Source: Acanthochromis polyacanthus | Taxonomy: Eukaryota; Chordata; Actinopteri; Pomacentridae | Length of the DNA stretch: 64,000 nt | Direction: 5' to 3' | Assembly (NCBI RefSeq): GCF_021347895.1 | Contig: NC_067117.1 | Location: 37,715,567 to 37,779,566, forward strand | Shown: piece by piece, positions 44,797 through 57,269 of the stretch | Position numbering within the stretch: the first letter of the stretch is position 1 | How the letters are laid out: the number at the start of each line of letters is the position of its first letter | Notes under the pieces: generated by a model | What the model was told of the DNA's origin: nothing | Seen by the model: the letters and a program-made list of their open reading frames with translations, nothing else | Databases searched by the model: none | Position numbers and translations under genes: made by a program

Positions 44797-45016
44797 AGAA
44801 TAAAACTGTAAACAATCCATCCCTGTTCATGAAGTGTCCTCGTGAAGGTTTAATATTTTTTCAGCAGTCAATTTCTGAAAAGTTTTTGCTGTGGATCCAC
44901 TGATAGAACTGAGAATGAGACTGTTCAGTTCATCACAAACTGCAGCTGTCAATAAAACAGAGGTTCTAAAATACTAAAAAAAAGATATATAAAGTTCTTA
45001 CAAATCTGAATATATA

Positions 45017-46533
45017 CAGTGCCTTGTGAAAGTATTCGGCCCACTTGAACTTTTCAACCTTTCGCCACATTTCAGGCTTCAAACATAAAGATATAAAATT
45101 CTAATTTTTTGTCAAGAATCAACAACAATTGGGACACAATCGTGAAGTGGAACGAAATTTATTGGATATTTTATACTTTTTTAACAAATAAAAAACTGAA
45201 AAGTGGGGTGTGCAATATTATTCGGCCCCTTTACTTTCAGTGCAGCAAACTCACTCCAGAAGTTCACTGAGGATCTCTGAATGATCCAATGCTGTCCTAA
45301 ATGACTGATGATGATAAATAGAATCCACCTGTGTGTAATCAAGTCTCCGTATAAATGCACCTGCTCTGTGATAGTCTCAGGGTTCTGTTTAACATCTCAA
45401 GGAGCACTGTGCAAGCAATCATATTGAAATGGAAGGAGTATCAGACCACTGCAAATCTACCAAGACCCGGCCGTCCCTCTAAACTTTCACCTCGAACAAG
45501 GAAAAGACTGATCAGAGATGCAGCCAAGAGGCCCATGATCACTCTGGATGAACTGCAGAGATCTACAGCTGAGGTGGGAGAGTCTGTCCATAGGACAACA
45601 ATCAGTCGTACACTGCACAAATCTGGCCTTTATGGAAGAGTGGCAAGAAGAAAGCCATTTCTCAAAGATATCCATAAAAAGTCTCGTTTAAAGTTTGCCA
45701 CAAGCCACCTGGGAGACACACCAAACATGTGGAAGAAGGTGCTCTGGTCAGATGAAACCAAAATTGAACTTTTTGGCCACAATGCAAAATGATATGTTTG
45801 GTGTAAAAGCAACACAGCTCATCACCCTGAACACACCATCCCCACTGTCAAACATGGTGGTGGCAGCCTCACGGTTTGGGCCTGCTTTTCTTCAGCAGGG
45901 ACAGGGAAGATGGTTAAAATTGATGGGAAGATGAATGGAGCCAAATACAGGACCATTCTGGAAGAAAACCTGTTGGAGTCTGCAAAAGACCTGAGACTGG
46001 GACGGAGATTTATCTTCCAACAGGACAATGATCCAAAACATAAAGCCAAATCTACAATGGAATGGTTTACAAATAAACGTATCCAGGTGTTAGAATGGCC
46101 AAGTCAAAGTCCAGACCTGAATCCAATGGAGAATCTGTGGGCAGAGCTGAAGACTGCTGTTCACAAACGCTCTCCATCCAACCTCACTGAGCTCGAGCTG
46201 TTTTGCAAGGAAGAATGGGCAAGAATTTCAGTCTCTCGGTGTGCAAAACTGATAGAGACATACCCCAAGCGACTTGCAGCTGTAATTGCAGCAAAAGGTG
46301 GCGCTACAAAGTATTAATGCAAGGGGGCCGAATAATATTGCACGCCCCACTTTTCAGGTTTTTATTTGTTAATGTTTAAAATATCCAATAAATTTCGTTC
46401 CACTTCACGATTGTGTCCCACTTGTTGTTGATTCTTGACAAAAAATTAGAATTTTATATCTTTATGTTTGAAGCCTGAAATGTGGCGAAAGGTTGAAAAG
46501 TTCAAGGGGGCCGAATACTTTGACAAGGCACTG
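45017..46533 (+). mobile_element. Tc1-family transposon with both terminal inverted repeats
   Basis: Starts CAGTGCCTTGTGAAAGTATT and ends GTCAAAG-type inverted copy AAGGCACTG, with TA on both sides (45015-45016, 46534-46535). TIRs are long: 45017-45165 corresponds to the reverse of about 46385-46533. Complete in outline at 1517 bp, but about 100 bp covering the transposase start are deleted near 45390. Confidence 0.94.
45355..46317 (+). pseudogene. Tc1 transposase, one stop codon and N-terminal deletion
   Basis: One reading frame from 45355 to 46317 interrupted only by TGA at 45790-45792 (CGA to TGA is the likely origin). Helix-turn-helix part: SRSTVQAIILKWKEYQTT, GRPSKLSPRTRK. Catalytic part: WSDETKIELF with the first Asp, later FQQDNDPKH with the second, and SPDLNPMENLWAELK with the Glu-equivalent region. 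C terminus CKEEWARIS..IETYPKRLAAVIAAKG. The usual first 30-40 residues are missing, so the ATG at 45355 is not the native start. Confidence 0.92.
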
Positions 46534-46537
46534 TATG

Positions 46538-46570
<33 letters not shown>
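46534..46570. repeat. (TA)n / (TATG)n microsatellite
   Basis: TATGTATGTATATATAT directly after the Tc1 right end; the TA repeat is also the preferred target of the transposon. Confidence 0.9.
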
Positions 46571-46574
<4 letters not shown>

Positions 46575-46809
46575 TAACTGTTTCAATATTAAAATGTGAA
46601 TATGCAAGGTTGTTATATCTGTTCAGTTTCTTTGCTTTTCATGGTAAAAATAACCAGAGCAGATGAACCCAGAGACTGCCTATGGATGAACCGAGGTGGT
46701 GATGTCATCAAGTACGATGGTGTTCCAAATGGACTTTAGCCTCGCAAGACCGGACTTGGCATGAACGCAAGTACAGACTTGCATTCTTAGAATTGAGAAA
46801 TGACCAAAG

Positions 46810-47215
46810 TTTCATGTCCAACTTATTAATCAGTATATTTAGTCAAGTAAAAAACGCTAGCAGAACCATCCCAGGGAAGGAAACAGATTCATATCGCTGT
46901 CAGAATAAAACAGCACGTGAGAATTATTAAAACGCATTGAGGACTTTGTCCCGATGAAATTGCGAAGAGAGGATTTATTTTCCTGTCCTTTATTGTGGAG
47001 CTTGATAGAAGACATTACAGGACTGCTGTATCCACAAACACGTGACTGCAACATCCATTTAAAAAATTAAAATCTTTTAAAAAATGAATTAATACTTATT
47101 CCCAGCAGCGGCAGTTGGCTGTTCAAATAGCTCAAGAAGAAATTAGACAAAAACTCTTAATTCATTCATTAAAATGAGCAATGCAGAAAAACTACAAAAG
47201 CACATTTGCTGGAAT
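46810..47215 (-). repeat. Dispersed repeat R, copy 2 (uninterrupted)
   Basis: Reverse complement of 30605-30762 joined to 34353-34585. The site corresponding to the LTR insertion is intact: TCCAT appears once, at 47054-47058. This gives an empty-site reference for the LTR retrotransposon. Confidence 0.85.
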
Positions 47216-47925
47216 AGATCATGAGGCAAACAGCTCCAAAACACCCCTCATCCACATATAAAGTGAGGTGTCTGTCTGTCTATCTATTCTAGGACAGGTT
47301 CTAATTTATTTGAATGAGAAAGTGTTCTAAAACTTTTTACAGGGGGTGTATCTATCGAGTATTGGTCGATGAAGGTCAGAAAATAAAGGGCAGGAATATG
47401 TTGAATACAAACACATTTCTAATACCTTACAGGTCAATGTAACAGAGGACCGATTGCCTTACTGTTGCAACATAACTGAAAATGCATTTCAGTTGTCTGA
47501 GAACGTAATTTTGTGGAGACAGGCTAGGATTTTTAGTTGCGGCAAGTTGACGTACGGGAAAATTGTATCTAGTGGACAGGCGGCTTTTCTTTGGCATTCT
47601 TCAATGCTGCCCATCACAGTAATAAATAAATAAAATATCTATAAACCACATAATCCTGCGATACTGCAGAAAAGCTGCAATACCAAATGCAATTTATATG
47701 TATGTGTGTCGAGTAGTTCTGATAGTATTTATAGTCTATACGGTTTTCTATATTATGTTTTATTTGTATGATATATTTTACATAAATTAGTATATATGTT
47801 TCTCCTTCAAAGATAAGTCTCATCAAGAGTTCATCATTCAGAACTCACTACGTTGATTCAGAATTCACAAAAAAATCTATCAAACCCTGAAACAACTTTC
47901 TATGGTTGGATTTAGTGCTTTTATT
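47216..47925. other. Upstream flank of the mtss1-like gene, no gene seen
   Basis: AT-rich sequence with no recognised repeat. Possible distal regulatory DNA of the neighbouring gene, but nothing in the sequence proves it. Confidence 0.4.
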
Positions 47926-48250
47926 TGCACTTCCGGACAGGACGCGGTATTTGCCGCGTCGCCTGCCTTGACGCGCTCTTGACGCGGGTTTGATGCGCTG
48001 TTTGCCGACGTTCTCATTTACTTCAGGTTCGGACTCCCGCTGGAGTAACAAGAGTAAATCAGCTGCTTCTTCTCGTCCCAAGTCGCAGAAAAACAGCGTG
48101 AAATTGATCGGAGACACTTGTTCAAACAGCGATCGGGTGTGTTTAAACCCAAGCTGGACATCGCAGAGAAGCCGTTTTGGTTGATTTCGCCGAACCGACT
48201 TTTCAGGGACAGTGTGTGTGTTGTCGTCATACAGTCACAGGTTGCTAGCG
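47926..48250 (+). promoter_or_regulatory. mtss1: CpG-rich probable promoter / start of exon 1
   Basis: A clear rise in CpG (GACGCGGTATTTGCCGCGTC, TTGACGCGCTCTTGACGCGG, CCGAACCGAC) in otherwise AT-rich DNA, about 500-800 bp before the start codon. Three spaced TGACGCG-like repeats occur at 47971-47995. No TATA box is evident, as expected for a CpG-island promoter. The transcription start is not determinable. Confidence 0.55.
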
Positions 48251-48730
48251 GAGTTAACCTAGCCAGCCAAGTTAGCTAGCTGCGGTTGGCTCTGCCTTCC
48301 CTTTCCTTGGACTGAAAGCAGCTGGGGCGAAACTTGAAAAAACGGTCAGACATTTTCAAAACAGCCTGCCCTGTGATTCAGTCATGATGTGGCGTTATTT
48401 CGGACGTGTATCAAGTTGGCCGGCTGGGAGCATCGGTTGACTGAAGGCTGGACTTCGTGGCATCGGTTGACTGACCTGGACTTTACCCGTGTGTGTGTGC
48501 GTTCGTTCTCTTCCCCACTTTGGCTGGTTTTGGCTGTTTTTTTTTCCTTTCCCTTTTTTTTTTAAAGCAGACTTTGACCCCCGGGTGTTTTAACTCACCC
48601 CTTCTATTAAGGAAAAAGCCTCTATTGATTCTCCTGTTTGAGTTTTTCAAAACTTGGCTGCAAGTCTGTTTTTCTGGACGTAAAAAAGTTTTTGGGAAGT
48701 TGGGAGTTTTTTTCCCGAGCCTGTGGAAAA
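48251..48730 (+). other. mtss1: Probable 5' UTR of the mtss1-like gene
   Basis: T-rich leader between the CpG-rich region and the start codon. It contains upstream ATGs (for example near 48384) and a 15-bp direct repeat GCATCGGTTGACTGA at 48430-48444 and 48460-48474. Its extent is inferred from position only. Confidence 0.45.
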
Positions 48731-48802
48731 ATGGATGCGGGTATAGAGAAGGAATGTAGCGCCTTGGGAGGACTCTTCCAGCTCATCATGAACGACATGA
48801 AG
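48731..48802 (+). CDS. mtss1: First coding exon of an MTSS1-type I-BAR protein
   Basis: Encodes 24 codons beginning MDAGIEKECSALGGLFQ and ending NDMK, followed at once by a GT donor (AAG|GTAAAA) in phase 0. The IEKECSALGGLFQ block is the conserved start of MTSS1 (metastasis suppressor 1, MIM); the paralogue MTSS2 has a similar start with CGALGG. The protein's N-terminal I-BAR domain binds and curves membranes and its C-terminal WH2 motif binds actin, acting at protrusions. Only the first helix start is in this exon; the remaining exons must lie beyond 64000. No second exon (SYPVWEDF-type) was found in the window. Start codon chosen by homology and in-frame context. Confidence 0.85.
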
Positions 48803-51180
48803 GTAAAAAATCTAATTAGACGATCTTCTGTACTCCCTACAGATCAGATCAGTGCAATTCCCTCGTTACTTGTATTGACTTTGTAGTTAATATTTAAACA
48901 TTTTAAAACAATTTGTGTCAGACTTCTTATCATTGTATTTCAGGTTATTTGTTGGTTTCTCTTGTAAAAATCTTTTAGTTTGCATTCTTAGTAGCACTAA
49001 GATTTGTGTCAGAAGTGGAAGCCTGAATTGGCACCTCCATTCATTCTTAATGGAGGTTTCCTGTATTGCTTCTCTTCACTCTTAGACTTCCTTCAATCTA
49101 ATATCCATGCTTGCATATCTTTCATCCGTTATGGTATACCATAACCTCATAGTCATGAGGTGCTAAAAAAAAAGAAAATGCAAAAGACTAGATGAAATTG
49201 AAAATGAAGAAAATGTCAGCATAAACCTGAGATACTTATAAATCAACTAATCATTAAAGTCAGTATTAATTAAATCAATTGCTTTTATAATCAATCAATT
49301 TGGAGATTTTTTGAGAGTCTAAAATTTCTAATTGTAGCTTCTTAAATGTATTTTCTTCCCCTGGTTTCTTTACTGCACTATTACAGAAATCTGACCTGAG
49401 TAGACCAAATCTCCATATCGATGGAGAAAATAATCAGCAGACTAGTCCACAGTGGAAATGATTGTTAGTTGCACTTCTTCTTTACATTATGGATGTCAAC
49501 CTTATACTTCACGGACAGACTGAACCATCAAGTGCCACACAAGGTGAAAACTAGGCAAACAAAAACAAACTAGGTGAAATTTGGAAAAATGTGAATGATA
49601 GCTTAAGTTTGACATACTTATGAACCAATTGTTAAGTTTCAAGTATTCATTTAATCACCAACTATTTTGATTATCTGTCAGTTTGGATAAAAAAGCTTGC
49701 ATTTTCTGATTCACAACCTTCTGTAATGCAGATATTTTCAGATGTTCTTCCTTTATGACTGTAAGTTGATTATTTTTGGGTTGTGGAAAAAAATCAGGTC
49801 TTTTCAGGACATCATCTTTGGCTTTTGGAAACATTAATCAATGTTTTTCACCATTTTCTGCCGGTACATAGACCAAAAACACTAATCAATTGAGAAAAAA
49901 AAATCAACAGGTTAACCCATAGTGGAAATGATTGTTATCTAGGTCAAGGTTAAACTAAAGAAAACAAAAGAGTGAGCTTGATATCTGTGTAAACCTTATG
50001 TGTTGATGTTGAATATGTGGACGTCAGTGCTGGGGATGTTGAGTTTCTAATGAATGAACTGTAACTGGAAGTGGGCCATCTTAGAAGGTGAGAGAGCTGG
50101 ATGGGGGAGCTATGTGCTCTTTGAAATTTGTCAAGCAGGCTGCCCTTTGCTGTCTGTCTGTCTTTCTGTATGTGTTTCACTGCTCCAAGATCGTAGTTGT
50201 CTGCTCCACAGTTTGTACTGAGTGGAAATTTAACCCAACGAGTCGGCTTTGTGTGGTCATCATCTATCTTGGGTCTATGTACCATTAGGTAGCAGTGATT
50301 GAATATTTGATAGTTTTGCTGAAATGCGTCAGATGCAAACCACCATGAAAGTGCGAGAATTTCCAAAAAATTTAGGTTGGATAAACATGTTCCAAGAAGG
50401 TTTCCTCCCTGGCTCATAAGCAGCCTCTTCACATTCCTTGATAGTGGGGTCAATTTGCTTTTCATTGATCTATCAGAGGCTATTTTGCAGGTCTCTTGAG
50501 GCATTGTGAGACAGGCGTCATACTCTTAAAACACCCCAACCCTTTGTGCCCCCACGACCTCCACCTAAGCAACACTGTCCTGGCAGCCAGCTCCAACTGT
50601 TGCCAAACTGAAAGTTGGGGTGAACGAGAGGCTGGTGAAAGGTCTCAACCTGATAAAAACATTGCCCTGGTCACACTCTGTGTACCTCTAGGTTTTACTG
50701 CTTTCTTTATTAAATGTGTGTGAAGGTGAGATCCTTGTTTTTATTATTTTTTAAAATGTATTAATCTGTAGGTGCTTTTCAATATAATGTGAACATCAAA
50801 ATGATTACTTGTGTACCTCGATAAATAGGTCTGCCAAAATGGAAAAAAAAGGTCTTTCTAAAAAAAATACGGTATTAAAATTATCGATATTGACTGAAGG
50901 TAAAAATACTTTGTGAAGCACTTTTCAGCTCTGTCGACAAGCCTTGGTCTGTCATTTTTTTGTTTCTTGAGAACTTCAGTCTCCAGCAATACAACTGACT
51001 AGTGAAGTAGATCAGATGAACAATTGTCTCAAGAAACACAAACACAAAAGACACGCACACACAAATATACAGTGACTTTTTAATTTATTAGTGAGACGTA
51101 CATCGCAGTTTAGACTTAAATAATCAAGTATTATGACATCCTCGATTGAAACAGACGTGTCAAACAAGGAATAAGTGGAA
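48803..51180 (+). other. mtss1: First intron of the mtss1-like gene, unique part
   Basis: AT-rich non-repetitive intron. A 184-codon open frame on the minus strand (49950-50504) has no recognisable domain and is judged chance. Splice donor at 48803; the acceptor is outside the window. Confidence 0.6.
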
Positions 51181-54100
51181 AATTAAAGCTGCAAGCAGCG
51201 TTGAACGGGTCCTCTTTAGGCTTGTCACGATACCAGAAATTTAGTAGTCGATACCAATACCACTTAAATTCTACGATACTCGATACCACTCGATACCACA
51301 GTAGCGGAGGTAGCAGGCGCGTTGTGCCACAGAAATGACCGTCCATGTCAAACACCGTGAGCTGTATAGTAGTCCAGATATATATTTTAGATATATTTAT
51401 ATATTAAACGAGGCTTCGAGGCACACAATTTGCCCCGAGGATATTTTGTAATCGAATTATTCGGATTATCCGAGGAATCTTTTCAGCCCTAAACGTCACA
51501 AAACTATTATGCGGGACAAACAAGGCTGGACACGCTTGTTATTTTGCCATGCAGCTCATTTACTATGGGCTGGGCTCATCTAATCATTGTATCGTAATTA
51601 GATATGAGCAACAATGATAACACGTGAATTCAAATGCACTCACCTTGAATTCTGTGTACAACTGTGTACAACTCTGGTACAACGTGGGCCGTTTTGATAT
51701 CTGCATAAGTATTTTTCGAAATAGAACGACACTACCAACTCGATGATAGAAGCATTATACACCGATGGAAAGCTTAGATTCTCATGAATCCGCCAGTATA
51801 AACCACTTTCAGATGTGATTACCACAGCGGGTAATATAAACACATTTGTCCGACAAACAACGAATATCCATCCATCTGTTCTCTATACACGGCTTTAACG
51901 TACACAGCGCGACTCACATTTGCGGGTTCATTATTACACACAGATGAAAATATTCCACAAAAAACGGCCATAATCCAACCTTGGACATCCAGACGAAACA
52001 AGCCAGTAAAATATTTTGTCCAAAACATGTCTTGAAGTCGGTATATATTCCACGAATAGGTCGTTTTCGAGGAAATGCACCTCGCGATGTGCGTCCAATA
52101 TTCCCTGTATTTCTCGTCATATTTTTATTTACAAATAAAATATTAGCGATTTTTTTTTTTTTTGTACTGAAAATGGCTGGAATTGACTGTACCTTATAGG
52201 GCTACATATTTCGCCTAGGTGGACGTGTTGCTCCCCTTCGCTGTGCTGCGGTGACGGCATTTTTTGCAGACGGGTTTTTCAGGATCAATAACCAATCCGT
52301 CCTTGTCGGCCTCGAATTCAAAATACTTCCAGACGCGACTTCTGGCGTTTGTTTTTTTTTCAACTAATTGAGGGGCAGCTGCTGCTGTCGAGCCAGGTGC
52401 GTGTGCCTCCACCATACTGCATGGAGTTGATCTCTTTGCAGCGTAGTTAGTCATATGATCAGCACTGTGTGAGGGTTGCCAGATAATCGCTCATTTACAG
52501 CCAAAAAAAAAAACAACGCTAAAGAAGCGGCCAGATCTGGCTCCTCGGTACCTGCGGTACTTTGGGTAGTCTAGAAAAGTCAGTACCGTCACATTTTCTG
52601 AATCTTAGTACCGACTTGGTACCGAAGTATTGGTTCTCGTGACAAGCCTAGTCCTCACATCCTTGCTGGTCGGTGAGCCCAAGCATTTCCACCAGACAGT
52701 GCTGTGACTGAGAGCGTATTTAGGCCCATGAATGTGACAAGGGCTGGATTCTGAGCACACAGGTCAAATTTCTGGCAGATTGGAGCATGTACAGGCTATT
52801 TATGCAGCACTTTCTGTCCATCCACCAGGTGGCACTATCTCTGTGACTGTATATTGGTCTATGAAACTCATCAGGACCGGACTCTGATCAAACATGTAAA
52901 GTTTGAGGCAGATTGCCGCTTGTACAGGGGATTTACACAAGACATCCTGCTTCATGGCGTAACATTAAAGTTCAGTTGGCTGCCATGGCCACGCCTTGTG
53001 AGTTTTGTGAACAATTTTCACAAATATGCAACCTGAAGGCGTGTTTAATATATTGTCCCAATTTCAGGTGTTTTGGAGTTATTACCTGTGAGAAATGAAT
53101 TGTTGAAAATGACCAAAAACACCAAAAATCTGACATTTAATTCAAAATGGCCGACTTCCTGTTGGGTTTACAGAATGACTCCAAGAGACTTTTGTTTGTA
53201 GTGACGTGTTACATATGCATGCCAAATTTCATTGTCATAGGTGAAAGTCTCTGTGGAGGATATTTATTTAAATGCTGTCGGGGGCACTATGACACATGCT
53301 GTGAATGTATTTTGGCCTATAAATGTGATCAGGACAGGACTGTGTTTAATCATGTGAGGTCTGAGGTAGATTGGACAATGCAGAGGATAGTCAGGGAGCA
53401 CTTGATGTTTCATGGCGAACCATCAAAATTCTGGATATCGCCATGGCCACACCCTTTGACTCTGCAAGAATCTTTTAATAACTTTTGATCATAACATCGT
53501 GTTGAATATCCTGGCAAAATTTCAGCTCTCTCGACCTTAACCCCGAGGAGGAGTTCGCTCTCAAAAATGAAAAAAATACAGAAATTTTATCCACTTAATT
53601 CAAAATGGCGGACTTCCTGTTGAGTTTAGGGGATGACTCCAAGAGGCTTTTTTGTGTGTCCTGGTGTGCTCTATAGGCCTCCCAAATTTTGTGGATGTAG
53701 GTGAAACATGCTGCAGGGGCTGTTTATTAAACATACTGCAGGGGGCGCTATAGCACATGCCCTGCAGAGATGCATACAGTGTTATTCCTTGAGACGACTG
53801 TGATGTGTGTGTACATTTTGGTGAGCTGTTGAACATTCTAAGCCTGTCAAAAAGTACTTTGTTTGTCACAAAAACAACGCGTTGCCACGGCAACAGCATT
53901 TCATCAAATAACAAAATCTTCACACTGTGGTATTGTCTGGGGGTGAAGAATTAGCTGACCAATTTTCAGAATGATATGACAAAGTTTGGAGCAATGATGT
54001 GTGCAAATGTAATTTCTAAACTACTTGTTACCAAGAGGTGGCGCTATGACTTTTTCTAAATTTTTCAGTGTGGATGTCCTCAAACTGGTTCTGGTGTCCA

Positions 54101-54940
54101 GCACATGAAGTTTGGGGCAGATAGGATCCTTTGCAGCTGAGATATGAACACTTCAATTTTCATGGCGAAACATCAAACTTTGCCGTCCCGCCACAGACAC
54201 GCCTTTTCATCACACGTCACCATTTTTTCTGTGCTTCATCATCAATGTGTTCAGGCTTATGTCACAACATCTGAGGTGAATCTGAGCAACAGGCTAAGAA
54301 TAGTACATGAAAGTCTAAAAAATGTCAAATTCTTGATACCACAAGGTGGCGCTGTGACTGTGAATGAATCTTGCTGTATGGATGTCATCGAGGCAGGTCT
54401 GTGATCATACATGTAAAGTTTCATTCAGATCGGAGCATGTTCAGGAGAGTTAGACAGCATTTCCTGTTTCATGGCGAAGGATCAAATTTCGACAGGCCGC
54501 CACGACCACACCCTTTAACTATGGAGAAAGATTTTGATAACTTTTTCTCAGGAAGGTCTGCTGTATGTACTGGCAAAATTTCAGATCGCTCAGACTTTTC
54601 CCCGAGGAGGAGTTCATCATAGATTTTGTACAGTTAACGCATGATGGCGCACTTCCTGTTGGGTGTAGAGCATGGCTGTGATTGACTTTTTTGTGTTTCC
54701 TGATGTGCTGCATATACCTCCCAAATTTTGTTGCTCTCGACCAAACTCCCTCTGAGTTGGCCTAATACCACTTTATAAAATTTTGTAGGGGGCGCTATGG
54801 AGCCATTTTTGCACACACCTCCACATGCCCTAAAAAATATGAAATTTTTCGCCAGTTCTGATGTGTGTGCAAATTTTCATGACTTTTCGAGCATGTTCAG
54901 GCCCTCAAAAATGCAGTTGTTTTGGCAGAATAATAATAAT
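51181..54940 (+). repeat. Higher-order repeat, unit 1 (holds a hAT insertion)
   Basis: Begins AATTAAAGCTGCAAGCAGCG and ends in the (AAT)n tract before unit 2. About 2.3 kb after subtracting the hAT element. Carries the recurring blocks of the family: GCAGATTGGAGCATGTACAG, TTCATGGCG, AAAATGG(C)CGACTTCCTGTTG, CCAAATTT..GTAGGTGAAA and GGGGGCGCTAT. Its part from 53640 to 54860 is nearly identical to unit 2 and unit 4. Confidence 0.85.
51217..52650 (-). mobile_element. hAT element with BED-finger remnant, inside repeat unit 1
   Basis: Termini TAGGCTTGTCACGATACC and GGTTCTCGTGACAAGCCTA are inverted. Flanks GTCCTCTT (51209-51216) and GTCCTCAC (52651-52658) agree at six of eight positions and match the uninterrupted unit sequence GTCCTCGC, so an 8-bp duplication with later change is likely. 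A minus-strand frame at 52215-52454 encodes a BED-type zinc finger start (SRVWKYFEFEADKDG, CKKCRHRS). The rest of the transposase is missing. Confidence 0.8.
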
Positions 54941-57269
54941 AATTAAAGCTGCGAGCAGCATTGAACGGGTCCTCGCATCCTTGCTGGTCGGCGACCCCAA
55001 GCATGTCCACCAGGCAATGCTGCGACAAAGTGTATTTAGTCTCATGGATGTAACGAGGACTGGATTCTGAGCACTCAGGTCAAATTTCAGACAGATTGGA
55101 GCATGTACAGACTATTTTTGCAGCACTTTGTGTCCATCCACCAGGTGGCACTATGTCTGTGACTGTATAGTGGTCTATGAAAGTCATCAGGACTGGACTC
55201 TGATCAAACATGTAAAGTTTGAGGTAGATTACAGCATGTACAGGGGATTTACACAAGACGTCCTGCTTCATGGCGTAACATTAAAGTTCAGTTGGCCGCC
55301 ATGGCCATGCCCTTTGAGTTTTGTGAACAATTTTCGCAAATATGCAACCTGAAGGCGTTTCTTATATATTTTCCCAAATTCAGGTGATTTGGAGTTATTG
55401 CCAGTGACAAATGAATTGTTGAAAATGACCAAAAACACCAAAAATCTGACATTTAATTCAAAATGGCTGACTTTCTGTTGTGTTTAGAGAATGACTCCAA
55501 GAGACTTTTTTGCTTGCACTGATGTGCTACATATGCATGCCAAATTTCATAGTCATAGGTGAAAGTCTGTGTGGAGGCTATTTTTTAAATTCTTTTAGGG
55601 GGCGCTATGGTAGATGCTGTGAATGTATTTTGGCCTATAAATGTGATCAGGACAGGACTGTGTTTAATCATGTGAGGTCTGAGGTAGATTGGCGCATGCA
55701 GAGGATAGTTAGGTAGCACTTGATGTTTCATGGCGAACCATCAAAATTCTGGAGGTCGCCATGTCCACACCCTTTGACTCTGCAAGAATCCTTTGATAAC
55801 TTTTGATCATAACATCGTGTTGTATATCCTGGCAAAATTTCAGCTCTCTAGACCTTAACCCCGAGGAGGAGTTCGCTCTCAAAAATGAAAAAAATGCAGA
55901 AATTTTATCCACTTAATTCAAAATGGCGGACTTCCTGTTGAGTTTAGGGGATGGCTCCAAGAGGCTTTTTGTGTGTCCTGGTGTGCTCTATAGGCCTCCC
56001 AAATTTTGTGGATGCAGGTGAAACATGCTGCCGGGGCTGTTTATTAAACATACTGCAGGGGGCGCTATAACACATGCCCTGCAGAGATGCATACAGTGTT
56101 ATTCCTTGAGACGACTGTGATGTGTGTGTAAATTTTGGTGAGCTGTTGAACATTCTAAGCCTGTCAAAAAGTACTTTGTTTGTCACAAAAACAACGCGTT
56201 GCCACGGCAACAGCATTTCATCAAATATCAAAATCTTCACACTGTGGTATTGTCTGGGGGTGAAGAATTAGCTGACCAATTTTCAGAATGATATGACAAA
56301 GTTTGGAGCAATGATGTGTGCAAATGTAATTTCTAAACTGCTTGTTACCAAGAGGTGGCGCTATGACTTTTTCTAAATTTTTCAGTGTGGATGTCCTCAA
56401 ACTGGTTCTGGTGTCCAGCACATGAAGTTTGGGGCAGATAGGATCCTTTGCAGCTGAGATATGAACACTTCAATTTTCATGGCGAAACATCAAACTTTGC
56501 CGTCCCGCCACAGACACGCCTTTTCATCACACGTCACCATTTTTTCTGTGCTTCATCATCAATGTGTTCAGGCTTATGTCACAACATCTGAGGTGAATCT
56601 GAGCAACAGGCTAAGAATAGTACATGAAAGTCTAAAAAATGTCAAATTCTTGATACCACAAGGTGGCGCTGTGACTGTGAATGAATCTTGCTGTATGGAT
56701 GTCATCGAGGCAGGTCTGTGATCATACATGTAAAGTTTCATTCAGATCGGAGCATGTTCAGGAGAGTTAGACAGCATTTCCTGTTTCATAGCGAAGGATC
56801 AAATTTCGACAGGCCGCCACGACCACACCCTTTAACTATGGAGGAAGATTTTGATAACTTTTTCTCAGGAAGGTCTGCTGTATGTACTGGCAAAATTTCA
56901 GATCGCTCAGACTTTTCCCCTAGGAGGAGTTCATCATAGATTTTGTACAGTTAACGCATGATGGCGCACTTCCTGTTGGGTGTAGAGCATGACTGTGATT
57001 GACTTTTTTGTGTTTCCTGATGTGCTGCATATGCCTCCCAAATTTTTTAGCTCTCGGCCAAATTCCCTCCGAGTTGGCCTAATACCACTTTTTAAAATTT
57101 TGTAGGGGGCGCTATGGAGCCATTTTGTCATACACTACCACAATTCCTTTAGAATATAAAATTTTTCACCAGTTCTGGTGTGTGTACAAATTTTCATGAG
57201 TTTTTGAGCATGTTTAGGCCCTCAAAAATGCAGTTGTTCTGAGAGACAAATAATAATAATAATAATAAT
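54941..57269 (+). repeat. Higher-order repeat, unit 2
   Basis: 2329 bp, starting AATTAAAGCTGCGAGCAGCA. GGGGGCGCTAT lies near 55599, 56060 and 57106. The TGAGGTAGATT../GCAGATTGG..GCATG module start recurs about five times. Ends with CAAATAATAATAATA. Confidence 0.88.

Noticed and set aside
49950..50504. 184-codon minus-strand ORF in intron 1
   Set aside because: No recognisable domain, no repeat-family match and unremarkable composition; treated as chance.
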